NCBI GenBank assembly: GCA_951230915.1
Contig: OX579638.1
Span: 20,106,696 to 20,170,695, forward strand
Source of the DNA: Antitrichia curtipendula
Lineage: Eukaryota; Streptophyta; Bryopsida; Hypnales; Leucodontaceae
DNA length: 64,000 bases
Direction: 5' to 3'
Numbering within the stretch: position 1 is the first letter of the stretch; the number at the start of each line of letters is the position of its first letter. The position numbers and the translations under genes are program-made. Shown piece by piece: positions 57,496 through 64,000 of this stretch. The notes beneath the pieces are model-generated. The model had not been told where the DNA came from, ran no database searches, and saw only the letters and a program-made list of their open reading frames with translations.

Positions 57496-58733
57496 TGACA
57501 GTATCACAAAATATCTATCGTCGTCACACTCTTTCCTATTTTTTTCTTTTTCTTTTTTTTGGCTTCAGAAATTGAAATTAAGAAAACCACATTCGCATAT
57601 GTTTTGCAATGGATCTCCATTTGTTTCAAAAGAAAGTAAAAGAAAAGAAAATTTGCATCTATCGCCATCCGTTATTTCTTCGCGTCCAGAAAATTGAATA
57701 GGAATCGTCATTAGGAAGAAAACTATTTCTTTCTACTTCAAAAAATGATTAAATAAAGAGGTTCTATCCTCATCACAGGGATAAATAATTATATATATCG
57801 ATCCGCATCTATCGTTTCCAAGGGGGGAAAAAATGGAAATATTCTGCTCCGAAAAAATGAAAGAAAAATACGTCATCTCTGACTTGCTGGGGAAGAAACC
57901 TACTTCAGTGAAAGTCGAAGACTTTTTATCTACCGTTCATAATTACAGGGAGGGAAGAAACTGACGATTCTTTGGCTTCAGTAGTAAATGAAATAAAAAT
58001 AATGTGTCTGTCGTCACCTATTCTCGTAAATCAACGAGGATTCCCTGAAATCCTTGCCGTTTCTTCATTTCCAGAGACTGAAGGGAAGATCAGTCCCTCC
58101 AAATTTTCCAGGCTGATAAGTAAGAATCCTTAAGGTAAGCTACACAGTTAGTTTCTTTGGAGCCAATACGGCGTGTGGATTCAACGCGTTTGTTGCTAAC
58201 TCTCCAGTCAACGTCGTGCGACAGGGACTAGCGATTGTCACGGGTAGGTTGACAATGTCCCCGTGGACTACTGCCCAACAACCACCCGCAAAAGCAACGT
58301 TTCCCCCATTTTCCAATCTTTCCATTCTGCGCCGCGGCTCTTCAGTTGTTGGCCAGTGAAGTACTTGTCCTTCAAGAGTACTAATTCGGTGTGTTCTTTT
58401 ACTCGTCTTTGCATTCAATTGGGGTCTCCAGCGACCTTGTGAAATTTGCAGTCAGTGCGGAAATGTAGGTCGGAATCCGCTGTAAACGTGTCCGAGCTTG
58501 ACTCTCTCCCTTCGACGTTATTGCCAGCAGGTTGTTATTGTTCAAGGATTCTAGTACTCTTTCAATTTGCTAGCACTCGGTTTACTACTACAAGACCCGC
58601 TCGGAGTAGTTGCTTTCGTCAAATCTCTGTTTGCGGCTGCTGCTAGGGTGGCGCATTGCATTTTGGTCGTCTCGTGCCGCGCAAAAGCTGTGTGAATGTC
58701 TAGGGAGGTTGTAGCGTGTGAAAGCTTGCTATT
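57496..58733. other. Upstream region of the CYB561/DOMON gene
   Basis: No protein family was recognised in a 92-codon minus-strand ORF at 58140-58418. The region from about 58000 has balanced composition and probably includes promoter sequence. No core motif was assigned. Confidence 0.35.
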
Positions 58734-58975
58734 TTGTGAGCGCTACAATTTCTTGGGAGTTTGTAGTCAAGGGAAGCTTCCAACTTCTTTGTGAGTGACA
58801 CAATTGCTTCGGAGTTTGTAGTGAAGGGAAGTCTGCAAGTTTGTGAGTGTGCTGCAATTGCTTGGGCGTTTGTAGTGTTGCAATCAATCTAGGTGTTGGG
58901 AAGTGTAAGAACCTGAAGAGGTGCGCAAAAGCAAGCGTGCAACTTGTTTGTGAGTGCTACAACTTGAGGAGGGAA
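58734..58975 (+). repeat. Degenerate tandem repeats in the leader of the CYB561/DOMON gene
   Basis: A unit of about 50 bp, TTGTGAGYGCTACAATT followed by GCTTGGGAGTTTGTAGTGAAGGGAAG, recurs at about 58734, 58788 and 58840, with a partial copy near 58950. These lie within 270 bp upstream of the start codon, so probably in the 5' UTR or proximal promoter. Confidence 0.7.
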
Positions 58976-59001
58976 AGTGTTTTTTCTGTGGGCAAGCAAG
59001 T

Positions 59002-62000
59002 ATGGCGAAAATGAAAGGGGTGGTGTGGGGGTGGTGTGTTTTGATGGCGCTGGTGTCACTCATCCTGCCCACCTCTGGCCAAGGCTGTGGCGAGAATTTG
59101 GCCAGCAAAGTCACGAGCTTTTCCACGACGAATCTCCAGTGCAAGCCTTACACTGTTGGAGGCAGCCAGTTTTACATTTGGGTAGGTGCTCCCTTGCAAC
59201 CTGCTCCGGATATTTTGCGTTACTTGTGAATTTCTACTCTTCATTTCTAGTCTTGGGAATCGTTTTTCTGGGATTGCTATAGTAGGATGGCTCATTTTAC
59301 TCGCTTCCATTAGAATCAGGGCTCACGAAAATCTGCAATTTGGTGGTTGGGGGTAAATGGCCTTGGGAGTCTTACAGTTTATTCTTTTTTTTGGCAATTT
59401 CTCTATTTGTGCAACGGAGTTTTTTTGTAAAATTCTTACTTAAGAGGGAATTAGTGTTGAGAAATTTTGATGGGTTTGGGAAGCGAGTATCGCAATTGAC
59501 GGTGATCTTTGTCAAGGAAGAGAAGTTTGGAATTCTGCTCAGAATTGAGCCTTGACCAGCTTGTTTAGTCTCAGAGGGTTGACACAAAAATGCTGTTGGT
59601 TGGTGGCTTCTTAGACTTCCTGGTTGCGGAAATCATGCCTTGTTCTTGGGAGTCTACCAACTGTTCATTCGTTGACGAATTGCAGTTAAGTCGGGTGGAC
59701 TCCGCCGTTGGAACAGAACATGATTTTCACTAACTTCACCTTGTAGTGAGGGTGCAAAACTAGTGTAAATAGTTACTGTCACTACGTAAAACTTTTTTTT
59801 CGTGAAAATTAGTAGAATACAGTAATATGTCAGTGTGCAATTGTTAAAATAGCTTGACTTTGGGAATTTTGTGTCAGATGCACTAATAAGACAAATCAGT
59901 GTAATGTCCATTTCGGCTAATATGATCACTACTGTAGCTTCCACATACAGAAGACCGTACAGCTTAAGAGCATTTGCAGGGTTAGGACAGTACTGAATTC
60001 CAAACTAAACATAACGGCTCATTTCATCTGCAACTCGCACCATTCAGGAGGCGTAGAAAACAGGACATGTCACAAATTAGCGTTCATTTCGCTTTCAGAA
60101 CGGTTACCAATTGTTGGACTTTTTGGCATGGGAATGCAGGCATTGAAAGACAACTCAACACAAGCCACGAGCATGGTGGTGGCAGTCCCGTTAAGCGCAG
60201 GAAAATGGGCGGGAATGGGCTTTTCGTCGAACGGTAATATGCCGAATTCAACGGCGTTGATCGCCACCATCAATTCTACGGGGGTAGCCGTGGCAACCGT
60301 GTACAGTCTCAAGGGAAAATCTGCCAGTGCAGTGACCCCAGGCAATGGTCTCAGATTTGTAAACGCGACTGGTGCTGAGACCTACTTGGATCCCACCAGT
60401 GGTTACGCGTACATGTCCTGCCAATTGGACTTAAGCAAATCGGCGCCCGCAAATGCCGGTTATTTGATTATGGCGCTTGGGTCTCAGACAGGCACCAGCC
60501 TCCAGGAGCATTCCGCTCGTATATCCGTCGAAGGGAACTTTGTTACAGGTCTGCTTCTTCCCTCCAACTGGAAAATGATTTTGGGTTGCACCAGAAGTAC
60601 ATCAATGCATGTGAGATCCAATGCTCTGCATGGAAATTAAATATTGAACAAATGAGAGCCTCAAAGTGTGAGGGTGTTGCTTTTCATAACGATGGAAATG
60701 ATAAGAATTTTCTAGAAGTACATGTGAAACAGGATTCTAATGCTTTTTGGATCAAAGCACGATCTGTAATAAAAAAAAGGGAACAAATTAGAGGCATTCA
60801 ATGTTTTGAGGGTGTTGCTTTTTCGTAATGATGGGAATGGTTTTTTTCTTCACTAAGATTGCGTATCAAAGGAGATTTCAATGCATACAAGAACCAATTC
60901 TCTGCATGAAATGATTGAATGAATTGGTTGGTGCTGTTGCTTTTCATAAAGATGGAAATGATTTTATTTCCATTGAAGAGCGTGCGGAACGGAATTCCAA
61001 TCCTTAATTGGGTCACACTAGGTCTGAATTTTTTTTGTAACAAACCCGAGTCGGTCAATTAAAGTTGAGTTGTTGCTTCTGGTGGAGCGGCTTCGTTACG
61101 CCCGATTCCTGGGTCACGTGACAAGACTGTTCTGAGTCTCATAAATCAGCAGTTTACTGACCACGGATGTTTGCTGATGTGATTTGCAGGTGTTGTGGCT
61201 GGGCCGTCTGCTGTGTCCAAGCTCGACAAGAAAATTAAGATCCATGGTTCCCTGAATATCTTAGGGTGGGGGTTACTCTTACCGATTGGAGCCATGGTGG
61301 CTCGCTACGCACGCTGCTTTGACCCGGCATGGTTTTACACCCACATTGTGTTTCAGATCCTTGGATATGGCTGCATAATTGCTGGAATTGCCACTGGTAT
61401 TGACGTGGCCAAGCTAGCGCAACCTGATCAGCTTGATGCCCACCGAGGACTTGGGATTTTCCTTCTGGTTCTGGCTTCCCTGCAGGTAACTTACCTTGTT
61501 TTTAAAATTGGTCTGGTTTCTCGATTGATCACACCTTATGACCACCCTGCCATTCTTTTCTTTCGTAAACATGAGCTGTCAATTAACCATCCATTCTTCT
61601 GATGTTTTTTTCGTTTTCCAATTCTTATCAGAGTTCTCCTAATCACTCCAGCAGTTGATAGATAATTTTCTTAAATAGCTGTGTTTAGTAGGTTTGATGT
61701 ATCAATCTGCAATACCTATAGGCTTCTTAATCGTTGTTCAAATCTTTGACGTTTCTATAAATTAGAAACCGTACACTTCAACTTTAGCTAAGCGCTGGTA
61801 ACTGAAGTTCTTAGGGTTGCTTCGATTGTTTTGCTGGCAGGTTCTGGCCGTGGTGTTGCGCCCTAAAAAGGATGCGAAAGTGCGCAAGTACTGGAACTGG
61901 TATCACCATTGGGTGGGTCGCCTGGCGCTCTTCTTGGCAGTCATCAACATCTTTGTGGGCCTTCACATGTCAAATGCGGAACGCGACTTCAAAGTGTCAT

Positions 62001-62137
62001 ACATTTCCATCCTTTCCATTGAATTAGGCGCCTTTGTGATTTTGGAAATCCTTTTGTGGCTGCGGTGGAACAAGAAACGCTCAAGTCAGGATACTCCAAT
62101 CGAGGATCCTGAATTTCAGTTTGGAGGAAATGTATAA
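59002..62137 (+). CDS. Cytochrome b561 and DOMON domain-containing protein, four exons
   Basis: Exons 59002-59181, 60140-60548, 61190-61485 and 61841-62137, all GT-AG with frame kept, give 393 residues. A signal peptide (about 1-27, hydrophobic CVLMALVSLILP) leads to a DOMON domain (about 50-190; FYIW, GKWAGMGFSSNG, MSCQLDL). A cytochrome b561 core follows with the four expected haem His: H215 (IHGSLN), H248 (YTHIVFQ), H281 (DAHRGLG) and H317/H318 (YHHWVGR). Five or so membrane helices and a short cytosolic tail are visible. The family carries electrons across the plasma membrane, probably from cytosolic ascorbate to the apoplast. The second acceptor (…GGAATGCAG at 60139) was chosen because it restores the DOMON alignment FYIW-ALKDNST; a nearby AG at 60098 would not keep frame. 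No lesions are seen; likely functional. Confidence 0.93.
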
Positions 62138-64000
62138 AAAAAATTCCATTTGTAGAGAGAGAGAAAGAGAGAGAGAGTTCCTTCATCAGGCCAACTGAAG
62201 GCCATTCACTTGCATGGCAAAGATAGTTTGCCACTTTTGAAATTTTAATTTAATTATCATCAGTAGACAGGGACGAATTGTTCTGGACGGGAAACTTTTG
62301 GAGTGTTGCACTAAATCGTAGTTTTAGTTTCTTAATCTTTTTTCTTTTCTTTGGGATGCAAAACGGACCATTTATTCCACTGTGAGAGAACAGACTGGAT
62401 GACCGTAGTAGTATGAGTTTCATACAACCTGACACTCCTGATACAGGATAGTTGTAAAAATTGACTGTTAACTGCAGGAAGTCGATCATGAATGCTGCAA
62501 TGTGACAATTTCATTTCATTTTATTTCAGAATTCACTTGTTGAATCTCCTCACTGAGTGTGGGTCACCAGTTATTGTATTTACAATTGTTTGTTAAGCTT
62601 ATTATTGTTGTTGTATTTCAAAGTTTTGTTGACTTTGAAATATGCTGAATTTCAATCGGCCTCTGACTGATGTCAGCCAACACCTCTTTGTCGTGAACCC
62701 ATGTACAGTACAGGGTGATGTGTCAAAATTGGGATCTTCATTGCATTGCATTGCACTGCACTCTTTAGACTTTGATTCAGTGTTGATTTTCAAGTCTAGA
62801 AGGCAATTCTTGCAGTGGGTGAATGTTAAGTATTTTGTGGATGGTGTAAAATTTAAATAATTTGACATAAACGCAACTTTAAATAGTGCTTAAATCTGAG
62901 TGCTTAAATCTGAGTGCCCTATAAGTTGAAACGGTTGCCGACAACTTTGGAATGTGGTAACTTAGTTGATGCTTTCCTAGACACTGGAACAGACCCTTTT
63001 GCGAATCTGCGTTCAGGAGGTTTCGAAGCTCAAAATTTCCTTCTTTTTTTTCCTTCAAATTCAATATCTCACAAGTAAACTGTCTTTAAATCAGGATTTG
63101 CTCTATTCAGGTTCATTCAATTGTTTCTTATCGCATTATTCTACTCAAGCAAAACTTTAATTACAATATTTTAAGGACTGTTGGGCGAAGTAGCTAACAG
63201 TTGGTATTGTTGTTGTGCTGTACATTTGATGTCCTTAACCCTTGAAGGTCCCTGGGTACAGATTTGTGGGAAGGCAGAGAGATGCACAGTACAGTACAGT
63301 GAGTGGTTACTGGTATACATCCCAGTATTTGAAGCATCATCATACTGTTGAATTTTCAGCCCAAATTTCTTGAGTTGGTAGTAAAGGTATCCATAGTGTT
63401 ACGCTAGATGTTTCGAAAATTCCTGACACGTATAAGCCCTTCAATAAATTCTGCATACGGTGGAATTGGTTCAAGCATGACGAAGTTCATTTACTGTCTA
63501 CGGTACCTTCAGCAGGCTGTGAAATTCATGTATTGTGTCGGAACTTCTCAAAGAAAATTGTGCCTTCTTACGCAAGAAGTTCACTTCCTAGACGTACACG
63601 CTTGAGCTACAACTTCCGCCTCATAATTTCACAGCAATTCGGATACTAGAAAGGAGCCTTCGCAAATACAACAGAACTTCAACATATCCGGAGAACACTC
63701 ACTCAGGCTTGCGGAGTGCAGGACAAGATTTGAGACAGGGTAAGGACGTGGACGGACAACAGTCGACGACGTACAGCAATGTACAAAGGCTTACCTTCAC
63801 GGTTGGTCACACATGACCTTCAACATGCAGTCCATTCAGTTTCAGCAGACAACAACCAGCAGTTGGTCCGTTGTCTACGACACACAGAGTCCCTGGCTCT
63901 GAACTGATTTTAACTCAGATTTTGGCAGATAAAAGCATCGTATGTTCATAGAAAAACAAGTTCATGGAGAAGCTCCAAACTCTCTGTTACAAAATCAACG
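62138..64000. other. 3' flank of the CYB561/DOMON gene and spacer
   Basis: The 3' UTR begins with a GA microsatellite at 62153-62180. No further gene was recognised. TTAACCCTTGAAGGTCC at 63235 looks like the left end of a TTAA element similar to T3, whose right end would lie outside the window or is lost. CAGTACAGTACAG short repeats occur near 63287. Confidence 0.4.

Noticed and set aside
63235..63260. TTAACCCTTGAAGGTCC as the start of a TTAA element
   Set aside because: The right end is not visible before the window ends, so the element cannot be bounded.
1..64000. CRISPR arrays, bacterial operons or riboswitches
   Set aside because: No regular repeat-spacer pattern; introns, LINE and copia sequences show a eukaryotic plant genome.
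1..64000. tRNA or rRNA genes
   Set aside because: I saw no convincing B-box context or rRNA blocks by eye; a tRNAscan-SE and Infernal run would be needed to exclude them.

Overview
The window looks like nuclear DNA of a land plant. It carries two HVA22 genes, a plant-type secreted DOMON plus cytochrome b561 gene with ordinary GT-AG introns, a plant-specific B3 DNA-binding domain, a Ty1/copia relic, an L1-type LINE with a plant-style ORF1, and a Stowaway-type MITE. The low gene density, AT-rich spacers, nested transposons and piggyBac elements would suit a large, repeat-rich genome, perhaps of a seed-free plant. That last point is a guess, not something I can demonstrate.

Host genes are few. 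HVA22-like gene 1 (4696-5208, minus) and HVA22-like gene 2 (17024-17545, minus) are intronless paralogues about 12 kb apart. A four-exon CYB561/DOMON gene lies at 59002-62137 (plus). An orphan exon resembling the N-terminus of aminopeptidase P sits at 21659-21753.

Most of the rest is mobile DNA, and its main theme is insertion at TTAA. Two piggyBac elements are present: PB1 (about 9261-14692) lies between the HVA22 genes, and PB2 (26852-34656) has matching terminal inverted repeats and flanking TTAA on both sides. Both carry a decayed multi-domain transposase gene on the minus strand. PB2 also holds a two-exon B3-domain gene on the other strand. Around them I find eight to nine non-coding elements of 0.27-1.0 kb, each bounded by TTAA. 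Most have termini beginning CCCCTWAA or close to it; two begin GGTRGG. Two copies of an older foldback repeat (25.2-26.2 kb and 43.0-52.1 kb) are interrupted by different TTAA elements at different points, so each copy shows the empty site of the other's insertion.

The second foldback copy also holds a 7.3 kb LINE (44763-52079) flanked by a 16-bp target duplication. Its ORF1 is intact and carries a CCHC knuckle. ORF2 (endonuclease, reverse transcriptase, zf-RVT) is broken by several stops and by frameshifts, two of them at C homopolymers. Smaller items are a 73-bp CACTA-like foldback nested in a TTAA element, an 88-bp minisatellite, a 145-bp direct repeat pair, long G/C homopolymers and several hairpins.

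The candidate for an under-described system is the plant piggyBac/TTAA-element community itself, with PB2 carrying a B3 domain. All calls come from reading the sequence; no database search was possible.
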